The notes under the pieces: model-generated
Seen by the model: the letters and a program-made list of their open reading frames with translations, nothing else
What the model was told of the DNA's origin: nothing
Database searches by the model: none
From: Gnetum montanum
Lineage: Eukaryota; Streptophyta; Gnetopsida; Gnetales; Gnetaceae
Direction: 5' to 3'
Length of the DNA: 64,000 bases
Assembly: GCA_015680685.1 (NCBI GenBank)
Contig: MNCI01036755.1
Coordinates: 122,299-186,298 of the forward strand
Program-made: the position numbers and the translations under genes
Shown here: in pieces, positions 11,620-23,640 of the stretch
Layout of the letters: each line of letters begins with the position of its first letter
Position numbering within the stretch: position 1 is the stretch's first letter

Positions 11620-12193
11620 GACAGTTCATTTTTGAATGTCATGGTAAATTTCAAATATATGTTATATTAGAGATTATGCGTAAGAATACAATGTACCAAA
11701 TGTTAAATATATGTAACATTTGACATTATGTGTAATGAAAATAATAGGGAAAATGCATAAGGAAAAAGGAAAGAATGCTTTATTGATATGGAATAGTGTA
11801 TCTAGATCATGTTTTGAGAGTTTTCCCTAGGGTTTTCTTCCTTTAGCATATGTCCCTTAGAGGCAATCCAATACTGCCACCATGGTTAGGCCTACAACCA
11901 ACTAGAAGGGATGGTCAGTCCTCTTCCTTTCCTACTTCACTTGGCTTTCATGATTTACCTTTGCTAGCTCTGCCACTTCATGCTGGCATGACCTCTAAGC
12001 CCAGGTGTAAATGCCTAAGGTTAAACCTCCAAAGGTCACATTGAGAGACACATTTGTTATTACACTACATCCTTTCTTATCTTAATTATAATATGCCATT
12101 TTAGGTCTTTTTACGATAATGATAACACTTGTTATGAAGGGGCACCATCTTTGTTATGTAATAGCACCATTTGGAAATAGGGACATTACAACA
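11620..12193 (-). mobile_element. Element C 5' LTR (574 bp)
   Basis: On the minus strand it begins TGTTGTAATGTCCC and ends AACTGTCA, so it has TG...CA ends. It is followed by the PBS and matches the partial LTR at 1-338. It interrupts the RT/RNase H region of element D; the flanking bases on its outer side are TAGAG. The second target-site copy is outside the window. Confidence 0.78.
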
Positions 12194-12239
12194 TAGAGCA
12201 TGTAATAGAACTAAAATTCCTAATAAATTTCCTATGAAA

Positions 12240-13000
12240 GCTAGCTAAGCCAAGAAAGGATCTCACCTCTTCCACATCCCTATGTAAAGGCCATTATTTA
12301 ATTACCTTAATCTTTCTTGGTTCCATCTTGACTTTATTCTTGTAGATAACATGACCTAGTAGAAAATTTTTCTATTCTTGAAGTGGCATTTCTTGGCATT
12401 AATCACCAATTTTTCCTCTTGTAACTTGAATCATATCATTCTCAAGTGTTATACATCATCCTTTTCTTTAGAACTATATACAATAATTTCATCAAATGAA
12501 ACAATGCAACATTTACCAATAAAATCTCTTAGAACTTCATGCATGAGCATCATAAATGTCGCTAGAGCATTGATTAATCCAAAAGTTAGAATAACCACTT
12601 GCACAAGCCATCCAATGTCTTAAAGACTATTTTTTGTTCATTCCTTGATCTAATCCTTGTTTTATAATAACCAGTTTTTAAATCAATTTATGAAAAAATC
12701 TCAACATTAGCAAGCACATCAACAATTTCATCCATCCTAGGGATAGGAAATCTATACTTGGTTGTAATCCTATTAACAACTCTAGAATCTATGCACATCC
12801 TTAACTCATCAATATCTTTCTTTGGAACTAACACATCTAGAATGGAATAAGGAGAGATCGATTCCTTAATGAAACCATTAGAGAGTAATTCACTTACTTA
12901 CTTCATTCTTGCCTTTGATTTTGGATCATGTAGTATGCTCTTTCATTTGGAATTATAGCTCCTAGTATGAAGTCTGTTTGATGTTGTATGGATCTCATTT
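12240..13000 (-). pseudogene. Element D reverse transcriptase, truncated and decayed
   Basis: Ty3/gypsy RT on the minus strand: 'VPKKDIDELRMCIDSR' near 12800, 'FPIPRMDEIVDVL' near 12730, 'DLKTGYY' near 12680, 'LTFGLINALATFM' near 12560, and a damaged catalytic box 'VSFDEIIVYSS' near 12490 where Y-x-D-D is usual. Several stops are present. Downstream pol domains are missing because element C was inserted at 12193. Confidence 0.8.
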
Positions 13001-13249
13001 ATGGAAGCCCTTCCAATTTTTACTCAAAGGCATCATTGAATTTCAATGTTAAAGGTTGCATCATTGGAGGAAGTTTATTTTTAGTCTCATCTTGGCTTGT
13101 TACAAGCATTGGCATGATAAAAAAATCATGCCCATCCTCTTCATGTTTTTGTAGGTACTCTTTCTTACTAAGCAAGATTAATGAATTACTAATAGGAACA
13201 TTTTCCTTGTACTACTACCAAGTCATAGGGATTATTTCATGTATCTCAT

Positions 13250-13570
13250 ATTCTCTTGGAACATACCAAACATTTCTTACACCACTAAAAGAAGCCTTGT
13301 TATCAAAGTTCCAAGGTCTTTCCAAAATAGCATCAAAAAAATCAATCAGGAGGATATCATAATGTACCTTGTATCTATAGGATCCAATTTTGAAGGATAA
13401 AATACATCTCTTTTTGACCTCTTGGAAATGAGGTGTCGAAAGCTACTAGATCCTATAGGATCTAGGATGTAAAAACATCTTTAACCCAAGCTTATAGATA
13501 ACCTTTAAAGAGATCAAATTTTCTTATGCACTACAATCAATCAAAATCTGTATTCATTTACCACTATCTA
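13250..13570 (-). pseudogene. Element D aspartic protease remnant
   Basis: The minus-strand pattern is 'ILIDCSA' (active-site region, Gly lost), 'ENLISLKVIYKLGLK', 'HPRSYRI', 'EVKKRCILSFKIG' and 'DAILERPWNFDNKA'. The order and spacing match the protease of chromovirus-type plant Ty3/gypsy elements, where the last motif is usually LLGRPWQFD. It lies between the zinc knuckle and RT, as expected. Confidence 0.7.
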
Positions 13571-13679
13571 GCCATATAGATTCAATCCTAAAGAACATAT
13601 TTCTTCTAGTATCCTCATTAGCATTCACATTTTTCATAAACATGCAATAATTAATTTCACTGATATATTCAATCATTCT

Positions 13680-14876
13680 TCCTTGTCCAACACCTGAAGC
13701 TCCTTACCTTTGGAGATCTTCGATTTCTTACACTTATATTTCTTATGTTCCTTTTCACTACAATTGAAGCATTGAAGTTTGGATGCATAGTTATTTCCTT
13801 GACCCTTTTCATTCTTGGAATCTTGGAATCATAGCCCTCCTTGAACTTCTCTTGCTTCTCCCTTGGATCTTATTTTTTATTTTCCTTTTCCCTAGCTTCC
13901 TTCTCATCTTTACAAGATTTTAAGTATTTTCCTTTAGAATATTTTGCACCTCTATTATAGCCTTGAGGTTTCTTCTTAGCCTTAAGAGCCATTTCAAAAG
14001 CCTCATCCAATGTTTGTGGCTCACACAATGTTAGCTCTTGTTGGTATTCTCTCTTTGGTCATCCTTGGAAATCAGAAGCTTGTTAATAATCATTCTAATG
14101 AACTTTTACAAGTTGTAAGAGTGTGCAAAAATCCATGTTAAATTCTTTAACACTCTTATCACCTTACCTAAGATACTTCAATTTTTGAATTACTTCTTGC
14201 CTATGCTTGATCTTTTCAAATTTTTATTTGAGCATGAATTACATCAGAGATCAATCTTTGATAGAAGTTCCACTACTTACAAGATAAGAATGGCTCTATT
14301 TTTCCCACAAAATTTTTGTCATATCATCAAGCTTGATTTCAACATATGACAACTTTTCATGATTTGCCACATCTTCTAGCTCAAAGTACTTGTTCAAAGT
14401 TTTGATCCAAGAAAGAAAAGATTTAGTACCTTTCATTGCATTAAAGGTCTTCACTTTCACATGACACATTCTAGAGGCATGCCTAAAAGCCTTTGTAAGA
14501 TTAATCTTTAATACTTCATTTAGGTTCCCTTGAGGTCTAGAAGTAGATCCATTGTTCCTATCTCTTGGAAATTTGGATCTATGGGACCTTGATCCAATAA
14601 CTTGAGAATGAGAATTTCCATCATAGTCATATTTTCCAATGTCTTCGTTTCCAAAAGGAATGTCATATTTAAGATCAAGAATGAAAGGTTTCCTTGATGA
14701 AAAAGCCCTTAATGAAGGAAACTTAGAGTTGACATATTACCTAGTTGTCCTTGGTGTTGGAGGATGATCCTTCTTTTCTTCAAGCTTTTCCATTTTGTCC
14801 ATAAGAGTCCAGAGTATATCCCTCAAGTCTTTCATGTTCTTGGCTAAGCCCTAGATTAATTTCTTCTTGGGTGTCA
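13680..14876 (-). pseudogene. Element D gag with CCHC zinc knuckle
   Basis: The minus-strand start at 14876 reads 'MTPKKKLI', followed by a stop and then a charged stretch 'DKMEKLEEKKDHPP'. The C-terminal zinc knuckle 'CFNCSEKEHKKYKC' at 13730-13771 has the full Cys-x2-Cys-x4-His-x4-Cys spacing. The region between is Lys/Glu-rich with stops in every frame. Zinc knuckle, PBS and protease order all support a gag assignment. Confidence 0.72.
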
Positions 14877-15210
14877 TGATCAAGTGGACATAAATAACAA
14901 ATTAAACAAATACCCATAGGAAATTACAAAATAATTAAGAATACCCAAAATCCAAGTTGGAGTACCCAAACAATTCCCACAAATCCTAACTAAATAAAGT
15001 TAATGGGCATCTTAAACAATGTGATTTCTTAATATCCAATTTAATTGTTCATAATAATTGACCAAATGAAGGCTAATTAAATCTTAATTGAGTATGGAAA
15101 TTAACATAAATTATAATTAAAAACAAAAATAAACTTGAAGAAGAGTGAATTCTTGTGAATTGTTCTAGTGTATTCCTTTCCTTGAGGCAATTGTCTTGAA
15201 ATCCTAATAC

Positions 15211-15222
15211 TCTGATACTAAT
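15211..15222 (-). other. Element D primer-binding site
   Basis: The minus strand reads TTAGTATCAGAGT, one or two bases from the Met-type PBS TGGTATCAGAGC. It lies about 335 bp upstream of the gag start. Confidence 0.6.
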
Positions 15223-15225
15223 CTA

Positions 15226-16046
15226 TTAAGGATTCCAATGCTCCAAGAGCATAATTAAAATCTCAATTTTCAAAATTTTAAGAGGAACTTAAACAAGAAA
15301 GGACAATAGTTCTTTATTCTTGCAAAATCATAATAGAAGTACAAGGCTAAAAGCAACTTGTCCAAGGATAGAAAAGGCTAAAGAGAATCACACTCATATC
15401 TTCTCCAACAACACACAACTCATAATGGTTGAAAGCCTTATAGCATGAAGACTTAATGGAAGCTTAATTTGAGCTCAACCCTTTCTTCTTAACTCTCTCA
15501 TAAAACTCTAACATAATCTACTCTTCTCTCCCTCTTAAATGAAAGGTTTGAATCTCTTTTTATAGTTTCTTCCAAGTATCCCTTCATCTTCCCTTTCATT
15601 TAGAGCTAAAATTGAATTCCATTGGAATCTATATGAGATTTCTTAGAGAATTATAAGACATATTATCTAAAATAGTCACATGTTAGACAAGAAGTCTTGG
15701 AGTCAAGGGATACATCTTGGAGGAGATGTCTTGAAGGATACATCATGGATCAGTAGGAGACATCCCTTCCAAGTTGTTAAAAAACTAAAGAGAAATCTTC
15801 CTTTAGCATGAGATGTCTTGGCCTACTTGGAGACATCTTGGTTAATCTAGAGACATCTTGATAGAGAGAACTATTAAATATGAAAACTCTTTTTGAATGT
15901 TCCACAAGGTGCTTCCAGTTGTCTTCTCTTGCCTCTTGAACATGAAGAATAGTATAAATACATAAACATACCTAGGAAACAAAGAAAAAAAAACATACAA
16001 AAAACATAGTTTGAGGAGGCTACATGGGTTGGGTGATGTCCTCATC
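15226..16046 (-). mobile_element. Element D 5' LTR (approximate ends)
   Basis: The left end is fixed by the PBS. The right end is tentative, placed at CCTCATCA (minus TGATGAGG) at 16046. A minus-strand TATA box CTATAAAAAGAG lies at about 15555-15566. The upstream U3 has several copies of a 'gagacatcttgg' motif between about 15705 and 15865. No second LTR of this element is present, because its 3' half was lost beyond 12193. Confidence 0.5.
15705..15865. repeat. Dispersed 'GAGACATCTTGG' motif in the element D U3
   Basis: Variants of GA(G/T)ACATC(T/A)TGG recur at least six times over about 160 bp, upstream of the minus-strand TATA box. Repeated short motifs in a U3 may act as enhancer sites, but that is inference. 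Confidence 0.55.
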
Positions 16047-16245
16047 ATATGATAAATGTGATCATTCTATCTCTTTGATTTTATGATCAATGTGAGAGCT
16101 TTAATATTTTTAGAAGATTGGGCTTCCAAGAACTAAATGTGATGGTTCCATCTGTTCAATTTTGCAATAATAAAATCACTATTTGAAATTGAACAAATGT
16201 CATCATGAAAGAAAACCTAATTACCTTTACTATCAATCTAACTAA

Positions 16246-16470
16246 CTAAGAATAATAATCTTGATACTTAAGAAACATATTAAACATCATATACATTAAT
16301 TTTTTGCCATTAAAAAGTGTATGTAATACATTAGCAATTCCTTCTATCTTTACACTTGCAGCATCTCCTACTTTAATGACTTGAAGAGAATTATTTAAAC
16401 TATAAGTCATAAAATCATTCTTTAATGAAATCATATGATTTGAAAATCCACTATCTATGATTTATGTATA
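16246..16470 (-). pseudogene. Element E Ty1/copia protease remnant
   Basis: The minus-strand translation 'DSGFSNHMISLKNDF' resembles the copia protease active-site region, usually D-S/T-G-A/C-x-x-H-M. It is followed by 'VKVGDAASVKIEGIANV'-like sequence ('IKVGDAASVKIEG' is directly visible) and 'NGKKLMYMMFNMFLK', the usual pattern after the copia protease core. Downstream integrase and RT are absent; element D abuts here. Confidence 0.7.
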
Positions 16471-16639
16471 AGGAATAACTTATTTAATCATTAGATATGT
16501 AGAAAAATTGAAGTTTGGATCTTTATATTTTAATTCATCTTTTGAATCTTGAGAAGTGCTTTGATATTGAGAAGAGTCTCCATTTGATTTTGATGAATTA
16601 TTTGGAATGTAAAAAGAAAATCCTAAATTTTACTAATAC

Positions 16640-17160
16640 TTGTCTTTATAGCGATTCTTCTCTTTGCAATGTTTGGATCATGAAACATTTGATGATCATG
16701 CTTCATGCTAATTTCTCAAAGTGAAGTTGAATCTCCTTCATCTTTGTCCTTTTTCTCATCTAAAATTATCTTTTCTCTTTGAATTTTCATATTTAAAATT
16801 TAAATTTTGATTTTTATTTTGAGTCCTTTCATCTTTGAAATTATGGTTTTTGTCTCTACCTCTATCAAATCTATCTCTTCCTCTATTATTTCTTGCAAAA
16901 TAAAACTTGTTTACTTATAGCTTGATTATCATACCTCTTAAGGTCTTTCATGGTTCTTACTTGAGATACGAACTGATCAATAGAAATATCATGTAAGTTC
17001 CTATTTTTCACAATATTCATTACTACATATTTGAACCTTCTAGTATGATATAATATTTGAATGATGTTATCAAGATTTAATCTTTCATTGTACAACCATT
17101 TAAATTCATATAAATTTCTTCTGTAAGTATACATTCTAGTAAAAAATTTCTTAATATTCT
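16640..17160 (-). pseudogene. Element E Ty1/copia gag remnant (UBN2-like)
   Basis: The minus strand shows the end of a copia gag (UBN2/DUF4219 type): 'RRFKYVVMNIVKNRNL', 'DISIDQFVSQVRTMKDLKRY', then an Arg/Gly/Asp-rich tail with 'RGRDRFDRGRDK' and a Lys-rich stretch. Frames are broken in several places. The stretch 17161-18422 upstream is AT-rich leader or gag N-terminus with nothing else recognisable. Confidence 0.68.
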
Positions 17161-18422
17161 CACATGTATTAAGGATTAGATAAATTTTTGTCTATATGTT
17201 AGTTTTTTAATTTGGATATTAGTGATGAAGGATCCTTTGTACTCTTGTTAAAGTAGATTCCATTTTTCTTCTCTATAATCCTTGATATAATTACATTTGA
17301 ATTTGATGTGCAAATAATCATCTTTTCTAATGCATCTTTTCTTCTATATTCTTGGAGTTTTCTTCTTTGCTTTCTAGTAAAAGCATTTAAATTTGCAACA
17401 TATTAATAATCTTGATCAATAATGTCCTAACACATATTAATTTAAATATAATTTTTCATGAGCTTTCTTTAATAAATGAACTCTTGACTTGTAACATCTT
17501 GTTAATCAATCTTATGCTAGTAAGAAATTATTTAAATAAAAAATATAATGCATGTATAATAAAATTCTAAGTAATAAAAACTCAAATGAATGACAAAAAA
17601 ATTGAATAGAAAAAGAAGTAGTCATACAAAAAATTATAATTGCACAAGAGTAAGGAAATATATTAAAAGGTAAAATGTTACCAAAAATAGTGATAATAGC
17701 CCCATGCATTTCAAACCTAAAACACCACCAAGAAAATGCATGTTGGAATCTTTTGTCATTCTAACTTTTACCCCATGAAACTTGAGGCTAAAACTTCATT
17801 GTAAAATGTGAAGATTGTAATTCATGAGATGTAATTTCAAATATCTTAACTTTTGGAGCTAAAAAATGTCTCATAAGTACTCAAATCCTCAATCCTCTAG
17901 TGAAAAAATTCATATCATGCCTCTATTTGGACTTAGGGTGGTGATGGATTTCAAAAATGCCTTTTAGACTACCAAAATTAGCATTTTCATGTTTGTGGGG
18001 TGTTTAACCTTTGCTACATTGGAATCACATGTGCTCAGTGTTAGGGGATGTAACCTCACTTATGCCTAGCATTAGGAGGTTTGACTCTCAACACCCCAAC
18101 ATTGGTCTTACCTTTTAGTGTGGCTCATGTAGCCCCAACATTGTCCTAGTTGCTCTAGCATGGGTGTCATATGCCCAGCGTGGTTCATTCATCCCAACAT
18201 TACTCATAAAGGTCAACATGAGTGGAAGAAGCCAATGTGGGTGAAATTTCCATTTACTATTTTTGGTAATTGGAATGGTTTGGTACCTTGGAGGTATCAA
18301 AACTTACCATACATGGAAACCATGCTAGATTTAGAGACATGAAACACCTACATGTGACATTAATCTATTAGCAATTAGGATAGATATTTGTAGTAAAATT
18401 TATGGCATGAAACCTATAAAAA

Positions 18423-18438
18423 CCAAGCTCTAACACCA
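18423..18438 (-). other. Element E primer-binding site (Met type)
   Basis: The minus strand reads TGGTGTTAGAGCTTGG, close to the plant Met PBS TGGTATCAGAGCTTGG. It directly abuts an LTR end reading CTTTCA. Confidence 0.7.
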
Positions 18439-19104
18439 TGAAAGGGCTTTTCTTCTTTAGCATTCAAGAACTTTGAAAAATCAAAGTAGGTACAAGGCTT
18501 TTGAAGCAATCATAGCATGGAACCCACAACCATTATGACCATTGTTAGACCCTTGAGATTGTGTGAGGTTTTCTAGTATTACTAAGAAACTTGGGCATCA
18601 AAACTCCCAGTGTGACTCTTCTTGGTAGCATAAAGCCTCCACACATCTTACCTCACTACACCACCGATGCTACAAATTTGGTGAGGAGTACAACAAGGTT
18701 TCATAACTTCAGAAGTTTTGGAGCATTTGGATTGTGGAGTTGACTATGCCATTCAAGGCTACCATCTTCAATAATTTTCAAACCCCTAGTGAAGTGAACC
18801 CTTTGCTTCATCAAGCATTCCTTGTATACATTTTTGAATTCTCTTTATTATTATTATAAATAAATTTTACAGTTCCATTTGTTATGCAAGTTAACATAGA
18901 TTTATTTTTCATTCTTTGCATTTATTTTTTAGATTTGCATTGCATTTTTACTTTATTACCCCTATCTACATTTTGTAAGTTCTTGGGTGATTAACAAGAC
19001 CATCTAAGGTACCTCAGATCCTATTTTTGGAGGCCCTTGGGATTTAAGGTTAAAGTTGTTTTGGCTGGAATCTTCAATTTTCTAGCAACCAAATTTTCTA
19101 GTCA
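18439..19104. mobile_element. LTR sequence: element E 5' LTR end, then possible U5 of element G
   Basis: From 18439 rightward the sequence should be the E LTR on the minus strand, since its end abuts the PBS. From about 18840 the character changes to a T-rich tract resembling, in plus orientation, the end of LTR H ('aagttcttgggtgatt' against 'aagtccttggttgatt', then 'accatctaaggtacctc' against 'accatccaaggcactc'). I read 18840-19104 as the tail of the 5' LTR of element G, ending in TAGTCA. The boundary between E and G is not resolved. Confidence 0.4.
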
Positions 19105-19109
19105 CTATA
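19105..19109. repeat. Element F target-site duplication, left copy (CTATA)
   Basis: CTATA precedes the LTR start TGTAGCG at 19110 and is repeated at 48308-48312 after the other LTR. Confidence 0.85.
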
Positions 19110-20921
19110 TGTAGCGATAGAAAATGTTGGTGGCTGGAACACTGAGATGTTATCGGGTGAAAAGTTTAACCCTAGATTTGTGTGAGGGCCATGTTGGAGA
19201 GAAATGGAAACGAGGTGCCCTAAATAGTATGGTCAATCAGATGAAGACTTAATCAGTGTAACTTAACCTTTCGTAATGTTTGCTTTGAAAATGATGTGCA
19301 TGAAGTAAAGTGATGATTAATAAATGTAAAACACAATGATAGTAAACAAAAAACAAAACAAATTTGGGTGAGTAAGTGCACCATCCCAAGGTCGTGGATC
19401 TAATCTTTGCTTTGTTGAAAGGTGTACAACTGGTTATGCAAAATTGGAGGGACAAAACTTACACAAAGTAGTATGGTCATAGATTCCCAAGCTATAGTCA
19501 ATAGCTCATCATTCAGGGTTCTTCTACTTGCCAATCTACTTGCCAAGATGCCAAGATGCTAAACTCATGAGAGGGTGTCTAAAGCTAACCAGAAAGCTCA
19601 AAGCCAACTAGAATGCTAAAAGGACCAACTATGCACTCTGGAAGCTAACTTTAAAGCCAACCATGCAAAAAGCCAACCCCTCGAGCATTATTTGTCGAGG
19701 TATTTATAAGGCCAGGAGTAGGAAAAAAATGTGTCTAGATGGCATGTGTTCTAGGCCCCACAAGGTGCTAACATGTTCATACCATGTAGGTGTGTGATGC
19801 TAGATGTGAACTTTGTTACGCTATGACCATAGTGCTGAAACTGCATGTGCTGAAATTTAGTGCACTAACAATGCAAGAAAAATGGAGCCTATGCTCCAGG
19901 ACTACATCTTCCCAACTCTTGCAAGTAGGGTCAAGCATAGGAACAATTATTTGGGATTGACTAGGGGTATTTGAAATGAAGTAAAATTGCTAATCAAGAT
20001 TAGCATAATCATTGCCAACAAGTTATAGAGCTAACCAAAGATGTCTTGATGCATCCATGCTAGTCTTGCACCACTCATGCTATTCAGCACATTGGTGTAG
20101 CATAAGTAAATACTTGCTATGCTGTGCTACGCTACGTAGCATAGCCACTGGTTTAGACAGGAAACTTGCGTAGGAGCTGAGAGCATTTGTTTGAGGCTTA
20201 TTCAGGCAAACAACTACAACTTTTTTCTTCCATGTCGAAAAGCCTTTGGACATGCCGAGTTCATCCTCAGGGCATTTTTTTAATTTGCATCATTGCTATG
20301 CTATGCTATGCTATATAGCATAGTAGCAAATGTGTCATGCATCTTTGTCTAATTTGCAATGTTTTATCAGGAAACTTTGCTTGAGGCTTGAGAGCTAACT
20401 GGAACGGGATAGTTTTCGAGGCTGAAGTGTTGCCAAATGTAGACCTCTTGCTGGGACCACTTGGAAAAGGAGCCTTTGCATGTTCTAATCTTGCTACACC
20501 ATGCTACATTGCATAGTGTAGCACCCTGTGTTGGATGAATCCTGACTTGTTTTGCAAACATTTTGTCAAATTTGCATTTGGATGCTTGATCGATTTTTTC
20601 AAGGCTTACTATGCTACATAGCGTAGTAGACTTCTTCACTAGAAAACTTGCCAAACTATTTTACTCATCATGAACACTTTTTACAACTCCTAGCATGGTC
20701 TCTAGGTAGATTGTTAGCTAGGTCAATTATCTAGTTGGGTAGGCTAGAGAGTCTAGCAGGCTTGTCGACCATGGAGATAGAAAACTTGCTAGACTGTATA
20801 GTCTATCCTTGGTGCCTACACTTTCTTGCTGAATCATCATGACGCTAAATTTGTAGAAATCCTTGCCAATATTCCAAGACTCTGCTAAATCATGAGGATC
20901 CTAAAATTTTACGGTATTTCA
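19110..20921 (-). mobile_element. Element F 3' LTR (1812 bp)
   Basis: It aligns with 46451-48307 throughout. On the minus strand it starts TGAAATACCGTAAAATTTT and ends GCTACA. The TATA box CTTATAAATACC is at 19699-19710. The U3 holds four GCTATG/GCTACG inverted-repeat clusters. Confidence 0.88.
20100..20640. repeat. GCTATGCTA / TAGCATAGC palindrome clusters in the F 3' LTR
   Basis: Clusters occur near 20118-20155, 20290-20330, 20500-20525 and 20605-20635. They combine direct copies of GCTATG or GCTACG with their inverse, for example GCTACGCTACGTAGCATAGC. The same four positions in the 5' LTR carry longer or rearranged versions. Confidence 0.8.
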
Positions 20922-20935
20922 CTGGCCCCTCTTTG
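20922..20935 (-). other. Element F polypurine tract
   Basis: The minus strand reads CAAAGAGGGGCCAG directly before the 3' LTR start TGAAATACC, the expected plus-strand primer position. Confidence 0.8.
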
Positions 20936-22289
20936 TCGACTTTTGGAGGATCTGCCCAAGAGATGTTGACAAAGAATATGAAACACCATGAAGGACAAGA
21001 CGCCAACATTGCTCTCCAGTGGTCACTTAGATGTCGCTTTGCTATGCTTGGGAGTACCAGGATAGTTGCATGGGGAAAGGGGAAAAGGGTGAACTTGAGA
21101 GGGCAGGTTTAGGGAAGGGGAAGATATAACATAGTGCAGTCCCTTGTCAGAATGCTTGTGAGGGAGTTGGTATGCATGGGCATCTTCCTTTTGTTGGCTC
21201 CTAACCTCTCATCAAAATGTTTAGAGATGGTCATTTTGAAATAGCTGGTGTGCCATTTATTCTAGGCATACTTTTTTTGAGATCTTTTTCTCTTTTACGC
21301 TTTTGCACTTTTCTTTTGCTATTTTGCCACATTCGCTTGCAAACAACCTCGTTGTTGTAGGATAGGTGTTTCCTCCCCAAGATGAGTTGTGTTACATCCA
21401 TGTGGGGATTTGACCTACCTACAGATGCTTCCCATGTAGCGAGCGGTGTTATGCACATCATGGACTTTGCGGTTGAGCATGTGGGAGTGCTTTATATGCA
21501 TTAGAAAAGCTTGTAAAAGAGATGTGAAAAGGGAAATTATGGATGTAAGAAATGATGTGAAGAAGGTTAAGAGGGAGGGAAAGATGTGCACTCCCAAGTA
21601 TTCAAGCTAGTTAGAATGGTGTAGTGTCTTGTCCCCCTGGTAAAACACATCTATGATTGATGCCATCTCGACCTATACCCTACAAACACAATAGAGAGTA
21701 AACCAAAAGAAACAACCATCAAGTAAAATGAAGGTAAAGGTCTCTCTTACTTTAGACGCTGCTAGAGTAATGGGCATTATTTCTGAGGCATGCAACATCC
21801 AAAGTAGGAAGGCTAGTAGCTGTTTTGGTAGCAGCTGATTGATGGGGTCGGCACCAAGGAGGCTAGGAGTTGCAGTGATGCGAGTGCTTAGGAGTCCCTG
21901 CCTAATGCAACCATCATGCAGTTCAATTGTAAGGTGAGAAGCCTAATAGCTGAACATCTTTTGAGCTCAAACGATGATGTGGGCTTGAGGGTAGAAACTC
22001 TATGGCTGGGCCACAATAGTTCTGGAACTCTAGCAGTAGGTGCTGACAACAGGAGCTACTGCTAGGGCGATGGGCTGTGGTAGCAGTAGCTCCAGAAGGT
22101 CACCAAGATGTCATATGACATCTCCATAGGATTAGCAAGATTCTAGGGGTAGTGGCGTTGCATATGTTCCAAAGGGTGTTTTTTCATCATAAACTACATT
22201 CTGGGATTGCAACGTCCCAGCCCGTGTTGGCACTATGCATGCTCGCTTGTTTATAGGGTCATGGATGCATGCTGAAAATGTTGTACCAC
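20936..22289 (-). other. Element F 3' untranslated region
   Basis: There is no coding motif on either strand between integrase and the polypurine tract. Long 3' untranslated regions with tandem repeats are usual in Tat/Ogre elements, and an array lies at the integrase-proximal end. Confidence 0.6.
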
Positions 22290-22572
22290 AAACCCAGTTT
22301 AAGGTCTTGGCAGACCATTAGATGTACTAGTTTAAGGACCCAACAGACCACAATGAGCTAGTTTAAGGTCCTAGCAGACCGCTGTGCTAGCGTATCATCA
22401 TAGTAGATAGTGGATAGGCCAGTTTAAGGTCATAGCAGACTATCTATGCTAGTTTTATGTCATAGCAGATATCCTTTGCCAGTTTTACATCATAGCAGAT
22501 GGTCTGTGCCAGTTTATAGTCATAGTGGACTATTTGTGCCAGTTTATAATCATAGAAGACTATGTGTGCTTA
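22290..22572. repeat. Tandem array of a 'CCAGTTTAAGGTC...GACC' box, 3' UTR of F
   Basis: About eight units start with (C/G)(C/T)AGTTTAAGGTC and end with GCAGACC or a variant. The last five are 30-bp head-to-tail units ('GCCAGTTTTATGTCATAGCA' type). The GGTC...GACC pair forms a short dyad. The same box recurs at 26190-26510. Confidence 0.8.
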
Positions 22573-22587
22573 CCTTTTTGTTGCATC

Positions 22588-23640
22588 AAACATAGTATGA
22601 TTTGAGGTACAAGTAGTTCATGGGAATTGCAAATTATTTATCATCCATATCTGCCAGTTTGAAGGCTCCATTCTCATCGGCTTTTGTGACTATGAATGGA
22701 CCTTCCTAGTTTGCTAAGAATTTTTTTACATTTTCACAGAAAGCTTGGAGAACTATGTCCCCCTTCTTGATTGGCCATCAATGTAGGTTGGAATGATGCT
22801 TTTTTCGCTACTTTTCTTGGTACCATTAGATACAACCCAGTGTTTGTGCACACTCTTCCTCTAGGAAGTCGAGGTCAATGGTCCTTGACTCGTTGTTTTG
22901 GACCTTGTTTATGATGCTTGAAAGGATCATCCAAAGTGATCGTACCTACAATTCAAGCGGTAACACTGCTTCAGATTCATAAACTAGGCTATAAGGAGTG
23001 TTACCTATGGCTGTTCTACATGTCACACAGTAAGCCCATAGCACGTAGAGGATTTTCTCATGCCATCACCTCTTACTATTGCTAAGCATCTTTTTGAGTA
23101 AGTTGAAGATGACCTTGTTTGTTGCCTTTGCCTGACCATTTTCCTATAGGTAGTATGGCAATGAAAAGGATTACTTGATGCCAAGGTTGCTACAAAAGGT
23201 TTTGGTTTCCATGCTACTAAACTGTGGCCTATTGTCCATCACAATAGTCAGTGGAAGACCAAACATCATTACTATGTTATCCAAGATGAAGTGACAAACC
23301 TATTGAGATGTAGTTTTCCTAAGGGGGATAGCCTCTACCCACTTTGTGAAGTACTCGGTGGTGGTGATGATGAAGCTATGTCCTGTGGAAGACTTAGGTG
23401 TGATGGGTCCTATGATATCTAGTCCCCATCATTGGAATGGCCACCTAATCTATGTAGGATGCAACATAGTAGGTGAAACATGTATAAGATTTGCATGACG
23501 TTGGCATGTATCACATGTCCTAACTTTGGCAAGGCAATCTCATTCCATGCAAGGCTAGTAATATCCTAAGCATCTAATTTCTACTACCATAGCTCTTGGA
23601 GCTATGTGTCCTCCACATAGTCCTTCGTGGACTTCGTTAA
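22588..23640 (-). pseudogene. Element F integrase, decayed
   Basis: The minus strand carries a zinc-finger part 'EVHEGLCGGH' and 'CDTCQRH' (HHCC type). The core follows with the D,D-35-E residues visible: 'WWGLDIIGPITPKSS' near 23420, 'TIVMDNRPQFSS' near 23240 and 'ENGQAKATNKVI' near 23130. The C-terminal 'GPFIVTKADENGAFKLADMD' precedes a stop near 22588. Several stops interrupt the frame. No chromodomain is seen, as expected for the Tat clade. Confidence 0.85.

Noticed and set aside
18340-18430. LTR start TGAAACACC with TATA box at 18414 on the plus strand
   Set aside because: The TATA-like bases overlap the reverse complement of a Met-type PBS with an LTR end on its other side, so the minus-strand copia reading explains the region better. 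TGAAACACC alone is too short.
22290-22572. CRISPR-like array of 30-bp repeats
   Set aside because: Units are head-to-tail and diverged with no unique spacers; this is a plant retroelement 3' untranslated tandem array.
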